Assembly: GCA_015063725.1 (NCBI GenBank)
Contig: SVTP01000026.1
Span: forward strand, 1-36,929
Direction: 5' to 3'
DNA length: 36,929 nt
From: Oscillospiraceae bacterium
Lineage (GTDB): Bacteria; Bacillota; Clostridia; Oscillospirales; CAG-272
Shown piece by piece: positions 25,229 to 33,503 of the stretch. The position numbers and the translations under genes are program-made. Each line of letters starts with the position of its first letter. The stretch's first letter is position 1. Below the pieces are notes generated by a model. The model did not search any database. It had not been told where the DNA came from and saw nothing but the letters and a program-made list of their open reading frames with translations.

Positions 25229-26340
25229 TATTCATCATCGGAGAGGCGAAGATCGAAATCTTCATCGTCGTCCTCGTCAACCTCAAAGTCCTGATCCATG
25301 GTCATTTTTGCTTGTTCGCTGAGCTGGCGGACCTTGTTTTCGATCTCTTTCATCAAGTCGGGCGTGTTCTCAATGAGCTTGCGCACGTTATCCTTGCCCT
25401 GACCGATTCTCTCGCCGTTGTAGGAGAACCAGGAGCCGCTCTTTTGAATAACATCAAGCGCGATTGCAAAGTCGAGGATCTCGCCCGAGAGAGAGATGCC
25501 CTTGCCGTAAAGAATATCGAATTCGGCTACGCGGAAAGGCGGTGCAACCTTGTTTTTGACGATCTTGCACTTGACATGGTTGCCATAAACGTCGTTGCCG
25601 TCCTTGAGCTGTTCAGTTTTGCGGATGTCGATACGGACAGAGGCAAAGAACTTGAGCGCGCGGCCGCCGGGGGTGGTTTCGGGATTGCCGTAAATAACGC
25701 CAACCTTTTCGCGAATTTGGTTAATGAAAACAACTACGCAGTTGCTCTTGGAGATAACGCCCGAGAGCTTGCGCATTGCCTGCGACATCATTCTTGCCTG
25801 CACGCCGACCATGGATTGTCCCATATCCCCTTCGATCTCCTGACGGGGAACGAGAGCGGCTACCGAGTCAATAACGATGGCATCGACCGCGCCCGAACGC
25901 GCGAGGGCTTCGCAAATTTCGAGGGCATCCTCACCGCAGTCGGGTTGGGATACGAGCAGCTCGTTGATGTCAACGCCCAGCGCTTTGGCATATACGGGAT
26001 CAAGTGCGTGCTCGGCGTCGATGAAAGCTGCCGTGCCGCCCGACTTTTGCACCTCTGCGAGAATGTGCAGAGCAACGGTGGTTTTACCCGAGGATTCAGG
26101 GCCAAAGATCTCGACGATACGTCCGCGCGGAACGCCGCCGATGCCGAGTGCTAAGTCAAGAGAGAGCGAGCCGGTGTGAATGGCTTGCACTTCCATGTGG
26201 GTGTTCTCACCCAGCTTCATAATAGAGCCTGCGCCAAAGTCGCGCTCAATTTGTGTCATTGCGGTCTTGAGTGCCTGCAATTTGCCTGCCGCATCAAGCC
26301 CTGCGGGGACTGCCGATTTCGTTTTCTTCGTAGATGCCAT
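25228..26340 (-). CDS. recA: Recombinase RecA
   Basis: A 370-residue RecA for homologous recombination and SOS signalling. Walker A GPESSGKT is at 80-87, and the strand-exchange loops and the MAW-like [13 protein letters not shown] region are present. It has the usual acidic C-terminal tail ([16 protein letters not shown]). The ribosome site GAAAGGA precedes the ATG at 26340. The promoter is consensus-strong and no LexA site (GAAC-N4-GTTC) is visible, so SOS control may be weak or absent. Confidence 0.98.
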   Translation of the reverse strand: MASTKKTKSAVPAGLDAAGKLQALKTAMTQIERDFGAGSIMKLGENTHMEVQAIHTGSLSLDLALGIGGVPRGRIVEIFGPESSGKTTVALHILAEVQKSGGTAAFIDAEHALDPVYAKALGVDINELLVSQPDCGEDALEICEALARSGAVDAIVIDSVAALVPRQEIEGDMGQSMVGVQARMMSQAMRKLSGVISKSNCVVVFINQIREKVGVIYGNPETTPGGRALKFFASVRIDIRKTEQLKDGNDVYGNHVKCKIVKNKVAPPFRVAEFDILYGKGISLSGEILDFAIALDVIQKSGSWFSYNGERIGQGKDNVRKLIENTPDLMKEIENKVRQLSEQAKMTMDQDFEVDEDDDEDFDLRLSDDE

Positions 26341-26356
26341 AATATGTTCCTTTCAC

Positions 26357-26376
26357 GCGACGAGCCCTCTCGCCGC
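26357..26376 (-). promoter_or_regulatory. Hairpin in the recA leader
   Basis: GCGGCGAG and CTCGTCGC (minus strand) can form an 8-bp stem with one G-U pair and a 4-base loop, immediately before the ribosome site. It may affect mRNA stability or translation of recA. Confidence 0.4.
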
Positions 26377-26400
26377 TTTCCTTTTTATTTTACTGCCCCT

Positions 26401-26429
26401 ATTATACTCCATTTTTGGATGCTTGTCAA
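26401..26429 (-). promoter_or_regulatory. Consensus sigma-A promoter of recA
   Basis: On the minus strand TTGACA (26429-26424) and TATAAT (26406-26401) are 17 bp apart, both perfect. It lies about 60 bases before the start codon. Confidence 0.85.
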
Positions 26430-26583
26430 CCCCTTTTTGAAATATATTTTTCCGTTTTTGGTATTTTATTTGGCATTTTTTGAATTTTAGTCTTTTTTAA
26501 ATATTGCTTTTTTCCGAAATTGAGAATTTTCGGAAAGAAGAAATCGTATTCGGAAAAAGCGTTTGCTATCATTATCCGTCAGC

Positions 26584-26824
26584 CTGTCATCCTGAGCGGA
26601 GTCGAACTTCTGCTGAGCGAAGAGCGAGGCAGAAGCGCAAGGCGTAGCCGCCGCGGGATCTCGTAACGAGTCTCGGTGACTTGCAGTGTGGATGTTACAT
26701 TTGTTATGGCAAGCCACCCAAATTTGTTAGGAGATCCCTTCGTCGCTTTCGCTCCTCGATTTCACCTCGTTCTTCACTCGGTGAAATTTCGACTACGGGC
26801 TACGCCCTCCGCTCAGGATGACAG
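26584..26824. repeat. 241-bp MITE-like element with 18-bp perfect terminal inverted repeats
   Basis: CTGTCATCCTGAGCGGAG (26584-26601) is exactly inverted at 26807-26824. The interior has further palindromic pieces and no open frame with coding character. No target duplication is obvious. It resembles dispersed palindromic repeats found in gut Clostridia and contains no transposase. The rest of 26341-26934 holds the recA promoter and leader, AT-rich filler and the GH36 terminator. Confidence 0.75.
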
Positions 26825-26894
26825 CTTAACTGTTTGTTTGGTTATAATTGGTTGAGGCAGACTGCCAATAGTCGCCCCTCTCTTTTATATAAAT

Positions 26895-26920
26895 AAGGAT
26901 GCCACCGTAGTGACATCCTT
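26895..26920 (-). terminator. Terminator of the GH36 operon
   Basis: An imperfect 10-11-bp stem AAGGATG(C/T)CAC / GTGRCATCCTT with a short loop lies 14 bases after the GH36 stop codon. On the minus strand it is followed by ATTTATATAAAA. Confidence 0.7.
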
Positions 26921-26934
26921 AAGGTGTTGATTTT

Positions 26935-28983
26935 TTAGGAAAGTGTAATTTCAAATAGCCGTCCGCCAAAATCTTCTGCAATCGTTACATCAAAGCCTTC
27001 CTTTTCGAGTAGAACTCCGGACATTCTTGCGATTTGGTTGCCATCCATATCCAAAATCAGGTATTCGCGATCTGCAAGCAGTCCGTCTACGCATACCCTT
27101 CTTGTAGACTCTTTAGCGCCGTGTCGGAAAAATCCGATGATGCCGCCCGAGAAGGTTTCGCGATTGATGCGAGCAAATCCATCATGACCTCCTATGGCAG
27201 GTTCAAAATATCCCGGCAGATCCTGACGATAGAGCATAATATTGTGTTTTTGCTCCATTTTTGCAAGCCAGCCCGAATATTTGCTTAATACTTCTCTGTC
27301 TTGCTTGGGGATTTGTCTGGGATCACCGAGCAGAATTGGCAACGCTCCTGCTAAAGAACGCACGTGATTTTCATACCCGACATCCTGAATGTGGGCGTTT
27401 CCAATCACCAACGAGGTAGCCGGCATTGCAGGAGAACGCCACCACGCCATTTGTCTGATGCGCAAGTCGGTTTTCTCACCCATGTTACCAAAAAAATTGG
27501 AAAGCCAATTTCCTTCTGCGTGCCGGAGCATTGCATAATCCACAAGCTGTAATCCGCCCATGGTCTCAAAGGTACAGTCAATAAACAGATTTGGTCTGCC
27601 CTTGTGAAGCTTATCAAAGACCTCCCACATTTTGTTATAATTTACCCACATGGATTCTTCCCGATCCCGATGCGCGGAATGATTGCAGGAATAGCATCCC
27701 GCTTCTTCTTTGTTATAGCGGTACGGGCTTGAAACAACGGAAAAATCCAACTTTAGGTAGTCAAAACCGTACTCATCTACCAATCTTTCCAGCACACCCG
27801 TGATATACTCTGACCAACCGGTAGAAAAACAGGCGGTACGTTTGCTGTTTCCACCGCCGAGCAAAGAGAAATCTTCGCCCTCTTTGTTTTTAAGAAACCA
27901 TTCAGGGTGCTCCCGATATACCTTGCTTTGGGGAGATGCGGTTCCGATACTGGCCCACACGCCCGCTTTCATTCCCAAGGATTTGATATGATCGACAACG
28001 GGTTTTAGTCCATTGGGGAACTTTTTGTAATCAATTCCCCAGTCACCGTAAGAGTCTTGCCATCCGTCGTCGATAACATATTCCTTGATGCCTGCCTGTG
28101 CCGCTGCCTCGGCAGTCTCTTTTATCAATTGTTCCGAAATATTATATTCAAAGGGTTGCCAGGTGTTGTAGACAAATATCGGTCGCTCCTCAATTTGAGT
28201 GAGGCGGATACCCATATATTTTCGAACATAGTCCTGAACCATTTGATTCATAACGATATGCGTATCCTTTTGATGATTATATACACCTGTGAAAACATCC
28301 GATGCAACAAAGACCTCGCCGCTCGCCAAATATTTTCTAAAGGGATAATCCTCGTCTTTATGCGTAAGACCTAAGGTGATCTCCCTTCCCCGCGCCCATA
28401 CGGACGCACCTTTCAGGACGCCGGGGGCTTCATTGCCTAATACAATGCCTGCTTCCCAATCGGGGTGATGAACGATGATCAGACTATCCTGCAGATTGCC
28501 CAGATAGGGTCCGATGGATTTCTTTCTTCCGTAATCACTCAAAATCCAACTGTAGGTGGGAGCCCAAAATCCCGTTATGGCGAATTTTTCTACGTCCACC
28601 GATTCCAGACACAGCTCACCATTTGTGCAGTTTTGCACGGTAAGATTTTTGCGTACAAAAGGAAGCTGCCCATACCAAGTATAGGTAAGCCATACTTTCA
28701 CCTTTTGGTCCAATGCCTCTAAAGAGACGGTAACGCCCTCGCCAACATCCGATTTTTTGGTTTCTGCTACGTTCAAAAGCTTCCAGCCGGTGGCACCGGT
28801 ATACAGCACGCCGCCGAGTTCAAAGGCAAATTCATCGCCGGTGGACTCAAAGAAAAGAAATTCACCTTGCGTTGGGCGATATTCTTTTAGCAGATATTTT
28901 CCATTTACTGTTGGAAGCTCCATTGTTCTGGTAAACGATCCGTTTGTCAGAGTCAGTTTACCGGCTTCGATTGTATATCCCAT
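26935..28983 (-). CDS. GH36-like (clan GH-D) glycoside hydrolase, possible alpha-galactosidase
   Basis: A 682-residue enzyme without signal peptide, so probably cytoplasmic. The N-terminal 260 residues form a beta-supersandwich, followed by a TIM barrel with the clan GH-D hallmarks FVYNTWQPFEYNI (269-281), VIDDGWQDSYGDWGID (303-318) and the nucleophile Asp413 in DYLKLDF. A C-terminal beta domain ends the protein. The usual acid/base segment (SDNTDA type) is replaced by DYAMLRHAEGNW (about 482-493), so the substrate may not be simple alpha-galactosides. Last gene of a four-gene operon, 40 bases after the small membrane gene; AAGGAACAGGA precedes the ATG. Confidence 0.82.
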   Translation of the reverse strand: MGYTIEAGKLTLTNGSFTRTMELPTVNGKYLLKEYRPTQGEFLFFESTGDEFAFELGGVLYTGATGWKLLNVAETKKSDVGEGVTVSLEALDQKVKVWLTYTWYGQLPFVRKNLTVQNCTNGELCLESVDVEKFAITGFWAPTYSWILSDYGRKKSIGPYLGNLQDSLIIVHHPDWEAGIVLGNEAPGVLKGASVWARGREITLGLTHKDEDYPFRKYLASGEVFVASDVFTGVYNHQKDTHIVMNQMVQDYVRKYMGIRLTQIEERPIFVYNTWQPFEYNISEQLIKETAEAAAQAGIKEYVIDDGWQDSYGDWGIDYKKFPNGLKPVVDHIKSLGMKAGVWASIGTASPQSKVYREHPEWFLKNKEGEDFSLLGGGNSKRTACFSTGWSEYITGVLERLVDEYGFDYLKLDFSVVSSPYRYNKEEAGCYSCNHSAHRDREESMWVNYNKMWEVFDKLHKGRPNLFIDCTFETMGGLQLVDYAMLRHAEGNWLSNFFGNMGEKTDLRIRQMAWWRSPAMPATSLVIGNAHIQDVGYENHVRSLAGALPILLGDPRQIPKQDREVLSKYSGWLAKMEQKHNIMLYRQDLPGYFEPAIGGHDGFARINRETFSGGIIGFFRHGAKESTRRVCVDGLLADREYLILDMDGNQIARMSGVLLEKEGFDVTIAEDFGGRLFEITLS

Positions 28984-29023
28984 ATCCGTCCTGTTCCTTA
29001 TTTATAACTTCGTTTTTATGTTT

Positions 29024-29293
29024 TTAATGATGCTTTTTATATAGCACGATGCCTGCGATGATTTGCGCTAGAACGAGAACTGCCGAGACAATCATGAGTA
29101 TCAGTCCCCATACGGTATTCTTCTCAAACAGCAAAGATGCTCCAAAAAGGAACAATGCGAGAAGTCCGAGAGCCAATACAACGGCAATTATGATTGCAAG
29201 CACCCTCATTCCCTTTGTTACGTTCTTTTCCGGAACGATCATAACCATCAATTCAAGATAGAGATCCAAGATAACTTCAATCAGAATGTCCAT
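29024..29293 (-). CDS. Small two-helix membrane protein
   Basis: An 89-residue protein that I do not recognise. An amphipathic start (MDILIEVILDLYLELMVMI) is followed by hydrophobic helices at about 29-52 and 60-84 and a KKHH end. It lies 14 bases after the M50-like gene and 40 before GH36, in the same operon. It may be a partner of the neighbouring membrane proteins. Confidence 0.65.
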   Translation of the reverse strand: MDILIEVILDLYLELMVMIVPEKNVTKGMRVLAIIIAVVLALGLLALFLFGASLLFEKNTVWGLILMIVSAVLVLAQIIAGIVLYKKHH

Positions 29294-29307
29294 ATTGCGC
29301 GCTCCAT

Positions 29308-30441
29308 TTATGCGTTTTCGCTTTCTTGATATTTGGCATCCGCAATTGCCATCAGGTCACGCTCGGGTGCGACCTCGTGGGGATAGGGGTGCGTCTTGGC
29401 GCGCTTTTCAAACTGCGCTTTGATGGTCTCGGCTTTCTCCTTGTCTCCCTCGTGAAGCAGGGCAATGGCGTACTGCGTGCGGAGAATGGAGATGTTATCC
29501 TTCATCGCCTTCATAAAGGATTGCAGGTTTTTGGTGAGCTTTTCGTCGATGACCTCGCGGCGGTTTTGGGTAATGAGCTCAACGTAGATGCGCTCGCAGA
29601 TGAGGAGACTGCGGTGCAGCCCCACCATGCCGCTCTCGATGGAGAGCAGATGCGCCATCAGCTCGTCGGCCTCGTCGAAGCGTTCCTCGTCCATAAGTCG
29701 GTTGCAGGCAAACACGCCGCGTGCGGCGACCATGCTGTTTTTCATTGCTTCGTCAGTGGGAACGGTGAACCACTCGGCAGGCATATCCTTGATGCGTACG
29801 CCCTTGGTGGTCTCCTCAATCACCTTCATTTGCATCCAAAATGCCTCTCTTGCCTCGGTATTTTTGCTAAGGGCGATGGCGTTGTAGCCGTCGTTGTCAA
29901 CCGTCTCTGTGCGCATTGGCACGCCGTTGAGCAGGGCAAGCGCAAAGCCGAGGAGCGAGAACAAAAGCAGGATTGCCGAAAGGATGGAAACCTCTCCGCA
30001 CAGGAAAAATCCGCCGAGGAATAAAAGTCCGAAAATGATGTTCATAAGCGAGCCGCCGAGGTTATACCAAACAACGGGCAATTTGCCGTCCTTGATGTCG
30101 GGTGGGCTCATCAGGCACTGTCCGCCCGTGCCCGCAATGCTATGGCGTTTGAGCTTGACAGTCTCCCCTTCCTTTACCCACATAAAGGAAAAGACACGGA
30201 AGGAGCTGAAGCGGTAGCCCGAGAGAAGTCCGAACACAAGGTGTCCGCCCTCATGCACGATAATGTGAAAGATAAACGCTGCATACACCGCCAAAAAGAA
30301 TCCTGCAAGCTTGAGCAAGGGATGAAGATTCAAGGGATCGGCATATCGCAAAGCCACAAAGCAAGGAATGACGTAAAGGGCAATGTTAAATAGCAGAAAC
30401 AGATCATTTTTGAATTTGCTTTTCTTTTTACTGTTTTTCAT
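29308..30441 (-). CDS. M50-like membrane zinc metalloprotease with cytoplasmic helical domain
   Basis: A 377-residue protein with an N-terminal membrane segment, then HEGGH (63-67), the zinc HExxH motif inside a transmembrane helix, and a second site resembling the NxxPxxxxDG motif (NGVPM...DNDG, about 173-186). It thus resembles M50 site-2 proteases that cut within membranes. The C-terminal half is soluble and helical (TPR-like). Its substrate is unknown. The start is placed at MKNSKKK (30441), which has AAAGG eight bases before; a longer open frame begins inside the upstream gene. Second gene of the operon. Confidence 0.78.
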   Translation of the reverse strand: MKNSKKKSKFKNDLFLLFNIALYVIPCFVALRYADPLNLHPLLKLAGFFLAVYAAFIFHIIVHEGGHLVFGLLSGYRFSSFRVFSFMWVKEGETVKLKRHSIAGTGGQCLMSPPDIKDGKLPVVWYNLGGSLMNIIFGLLFLGGFFLCGEVSILSAILLLFSLLGFALALLNGVPMRTETVDNDGYNAIALSKNTEAREAFWMQMKVIEETTKGVRIKDMPAEWFTVPTDEAMKNSMVAARGVFACNRLMDEERFDEADELMAHLLSIESGMVGLHRSLLICERIYVELITQNRREVIDEKLTKNLQSFMKAMKDNISILRTQYAIALLHEGDKEKAETIKAQFEKRAKTHPYPHEVAPERDLMAIADAKYQESENA

Positions 30442-30467
30442 TGGAGTGCCTTTCTTGTTCGTGTCAT

Positions 30468-31553
30468 TCAGAGTGTCAGGTCGCCGTCTTTTATCCATTT
30501 GATCTTGTAAAGAAGTTCGCTGAAAACAAGGGTGAGAACGGCGGGGAGAATGAAGCAGATAAGGGCAAGTCCGATCCAATCAAGGGTGCTAACGGTGCTC
30601 GGGTAGCTGCCGCCAAACCAACCGAGAATGATGCCGATGGGGCCAAGAAGCCCGCAGGTTCCCATGCCCGAATTGATTGCCGCGCCGTACATTTGCATCC
30701 CGAAAACGCAGGTGGCAAGGGGGCCTGTGATGGCACTTGTCAGCGTTGCAGGGATCCAGATGCGCGGATTTTTGATGATGTTGGGCATCTGCAGCATACT
30801 TGTGCCAAGTCCTTGGGAAACGAGGCCTCCCCATTTGTTCTCTTTAAAGCTCATAACGGCAAAGCCCACCATTTGGGCACAACATCCCGCAACGGCGGCG
30901 CCGCCTGCGAGGGCAAGTCCTGCGTAGTCGCGCGCGATGAGCTCCCCTGCCGCATCAAATGCGGGCATACCCGAGAGGTAGATTGCCGCACAGATGGCTG
31001 CCGAGCTGATGGGGAGTGTGAGCGCTACGCCGACAACGACCGAGACGATGATGCCCATCAGGAAGGGGTGTTGCGTGGTCGCCCAACCGATAAAGTTGCT
31101 GACGTATCCCACAAGCTGCCCGATGTAAGGTGCACAGTAAACGCCGAGAAGTCCGCCCACAAGAAGTGTAACAAAGGGTGTGACAAGGATATCGACCTTT
31201 GTCTTTTTGGAGACCAGCATACCGACCTCTGCCGAGATAATGGCGATAAAGAGGACTGCCAAGGGTCCGCCTGCCCCACCGCTTGTGTTGGCGATTTGTC
31301 CAACCGCCGCACAGGTGAACACAACGAGCGGATCAGCCTTGAGGGAGAGTGCAATTGCCACCGCCATTGCCGCTCCCGCAACGCCTTGCGCACCCTTGCC
31401 AATGGTAGACATGACCGAAAGCCCGGGGATCATTCCAATGGCATTGAAGATTGTGCCAATGAGCAAAGAGGCAAACAGTCCGAGTGCCATGGCACTCATA
31501 GCATCAATAAAATAGCGCTTTGCGTACTTTTTGAGAAGTTCCTTTGTTTTCAT
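30468..31553 (-). CDS. PTS EIIC-type membrane protein
   Basis: A 361-residue, very hydrophobic protein with about nine or ten membrane helices, many glycines and short charged loops, of the PTS_EIIC_2 type (PF13303-like; unusual EIIC proteins without IIA or IIB). No phosphotransfer partner is coded nearby, so sugar transport by phosphorylation is uncertain. First gene of the operon, with promoter and TTGGAGG at good distance before the ATG; an open frame 14 codons longer has no ribosome site. M50-like and small membrane genes follow 26 and 14 bases apart. Confidence 0.75.
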   Translation of the reverse strand: MKTKELLKKYAKRYFIDAMSAMALGLFASLLIGTIFNAIGMIPGLSVMSTIGKGAQGVAGAAMAVAIALSLKADPLVVFTCAAVGQIANTSGGAGGPLAVLFIAIISAEVGMLVSKKTKVDILVTPFVTLLVGGLLGVYCAPYIGQLVGYVSNFIGWATTQHPFLMGIIVSVVVGVALTLPISSAAICAAIYLSGMPAFDAAGELIARDYAGLALAGGAAVAGCCAQMVGFAVMSFKENKWGGLVSQGLGTSMLQMPNIIKNPRIWIPATLTSAITGPLATCVFGMQMYGAAINSGMGTCGLLGPIGIILGWFGGSYPSTVSTLDWIGLALICFILPAVLTLVFSELLYKIKWIKDGDLTL

Positions 31554-31585
31554 TTTACAAAACCTCCAAACTTGTCTTTGGCAAC

Positions 31586-31614
31586 AGTATAGCACATTTT
31601 TCCCCTTTCAACAA
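31586..31614 (-). promoter_or_regulatory. Promoter of the EIIC-M50-GH36 operon
   Basis: On the minus strand TTGTTG (31614-31609) and TATACT (31591-31586) have a 17-bp spacer and an extended -10 (TGC). About 30 bases before the start codon. Confidence 0.6.
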
Positions 31615-31679
31615 GAGGAAAAAGTAACAAAAAACGCCAAAAAGCGAAATTATTTTTCTTGATCGGGAGATAAAAAGCG

Positions 31680-31712
31680 AAAAAATGCGCGTTCCCCGAA
31701 GGGAACGCGCAA
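31680..31712 (-). terminator. Terminator of the sialidase-EEP operon
   Basis: The 9-bp stem GCGCGTTCC / GGAACGCGC with a 6-base loop is followed on the minus strand by ATTTTTT. It lies 15 bases after the stop codon of the last EEP gene. Confidence 0.85.
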
Positions 31713-31724
31713 ATGGAAAGCTTT

Positions 31725-33488
31725 TTATTCTGCCTTCTCGACGGGCAGTGTAATGGTTGCGATGATGGCGTTGTGGTCGGAGATCCACTGTCCGTCACGC
31801 TTTGCAGGGCAAACGGTGTAGGTGTCAACTGCATCCGCAAGCTCGGGGGAAACAAAGATGTAGTCGATCAAAACATCGATGTCACTGTCACTCATGCCGT
31901 TGTAGGTGGGCAGGATCTCACCTTCGGCTGCTACATGCGAGGCATCGAGGTATCCGTTTGTGATCATGGTGGTGTAAGCGGAAGCATCGGGAGTGACATT
32001 GAAGTCACCCGTAACGATGGTGGGCAGATCACCGAGCTTTGCAATTTCTGCAATCAAGATCTCGATCTGTGCTTGTCTGACATTTTCGGCAACCTCAACG
32101 CTATTGTTGCCGTTGTGGTCGAGGTGAGTGTTGACATAAAGGAAGCGCGCGCCGTCGGTTTTGCGCTCCAAAATGGCGTAGGTCATAATACGCGGGAAGT
32201 TGGCATTGGTGAGCTTGGTTCCCTCTTGATCAGGCGTATTGGAGAGCCACTTTGTGCCGCTCTCGATCAGGTTGAACATATCGGTGCGGTAGAAAATGGC
32301 ACTGTGTTCACCAAGACCGCCCCAGTCGCGTCCAACACCAACAGAGGTATAAATGTCGCCAAGTCCACTTTTCAAGGCGGTCATCCAAGGTACACTCGCC
32401 TCTTGAACGCCAAGCACCGAGGGCGTGTTGTCAAGAATGGTAGCAATTACGCGATCGATATACGCCTTATTGAATTGGTTTCCAACGTAAACATTAAAGC
32501 TCATAACCGAGAAGAGCTGCGGCACCTTGAAAAGTCCTGTTTCAATGGTCAGGGTTGCCGTCTCATTGGATTGGATCTGTGGCAGGATGTTCTTTTTGAT
32601 GGCGCTGTATCCCTCAAGAACGGCGGCGTTGATCCACACAATGTTCTCCCCGTTGCCAACGTAATAGGAAAACTGTCCTTCCACGGTCTGTTGTGCGGCA
32701 TCCCATTCCGCCTTCATATCAAGGGGAACGTGTTTGGATGCGCCGATAATAATGAGTGGATCGCTCTTTAAAATGAGAGTTTCATCGGTGACAATCTCCG
32801 GGCGACGACCGCAAAGCTCCAGAGATTTATCAGAGAGGGCTTGTGCAAGCCTTTGGTCGTCTGCTCCCCCATTTACAACGATCTTGGCGCTCAAGACGTC
32901 GATGCCGTTGAGAAGGAAGGTATCGGATACGTAAGGATAGCGGTAAAGGTATTGGTCTTTATTGCTAAAGAAAACGGTTGTATGGTCACCGCTCTTAATG
33001 TGCTGCAAAAAGAGCTTGATCGCTTGAAAGGTTCCCGCGTTGGTGTGTCCTGCAATAACGATCTTATTGCCCACAATGGCATAACCGTAGTCATCCCAGA
33101 GGAGATCTGCCAAAAATGTTTGACTTTCCTCGCGGTTGGTGCTCCCTATAAGGATTTCAAACTCGCTTTCCTCATAGTAGTCGCTCTCAGCGAGGGGAGC
33201 TGTGCCGCACATTTTTTGAATTTGGGATTGCAACTGCCAGAACTGCCCGGTGACGTTGGAAGGGGCGCGTTGCGCGCAAATGAGATTGTATTTGCTAAGA
33301 TCTGCTATCAGAACCTCAGCATATACCTCGGGTTCTACGGGGGGCTCATCGGAAGTGGTTGTCTCGGGGGTGGTCACCTCAGGCGTGGTTGCAGGCGTAC
33401 CTTCTTCCTCGTCCTTTTTGTTGCAAGCGACCAAAAAGAAGCATTGCAAAAGCACAAAAAGTGCTAACAGAACACTGATTTTTTTCAT
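31725..33488 (-). CDS. Lipoprotein with C-terminal EEP phosphodiesterase domain (paralogue A)
   Basis: A 587-residue surface lipoprotein. The signal ends at the lipobox with Cys22 (FFLVAC), followed by a Thr/Glu/Pro linker. Residues about 55-280 contain a segment like the N-terminal domain of GH67-type enzymes (EILIGSTNREES, DDYGYAIVGNKIVIAG). The last 260 or so residues are an endonuclease/exonuclease/phosphatase domain with all key sites: MSFNVYVGN, VLGVQEAS, HSAIFYR, VNTHLDHNG, TGDFNVTPD, and SDHNAI. It may be a phosphodiesterase acting on a lipid or glycan outside the cell, substrate unknown. It follows its paralogue by 15 bases and shares the operon with a sialidase-family gene. Confidence 0.82.
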   Translation of the reverse strand: MKKISVLLALFVLLQCFFLVACNKKDEEEGTPATTPEVTTPETTTSDEPPVEPEVYAEVLIADLSKYNLICAQRAPSNVTGQFWQLQSQIQKMCGTAPLAESDYYEESEFEILIGSTNREESQTFLADLLWDDYGYAIVGNKIVIAGHTNAGTFQAIKLFLQHIKSGDHTTVFFSNKDQYLYRYPYVSDTFLLNGIDVLSAKIVVNGGADDQRLAQALSDKSLELCGRRPEIVTDETLILKSDPLIIIGASKHVPLDMKAEWDAAQQTVEGQFSYYVGNGENIVWINAAVLEGYSAIKKNILPQIQSNETATLTIETGLFKVPQLFSVMSFNVYVGNQFNKAYIDRVIATILDNTPSVLGVQEASVPWMTALKSGLGDIYTSVGVGRDWGGLGEHSAIFYRTDMFNLIESGTKWLSNTPDQEGTKLTNANFPRIMTYAILERKTDGARFLYVNTHLDHNGNNSVEVAENVRQAQIEILIAEIAKLGDLPTIVTGDFNVTPDASAYTTMITNGYLDASHVAAEGEILPTYNGMSDSDIDVLIDYIFVSPELADAVDTYTVCPAKRDGQWISDHNAIIATITLPVEKAE

Positions 33489-33503
33489 ATCTGTAACTCC
33501 TTT

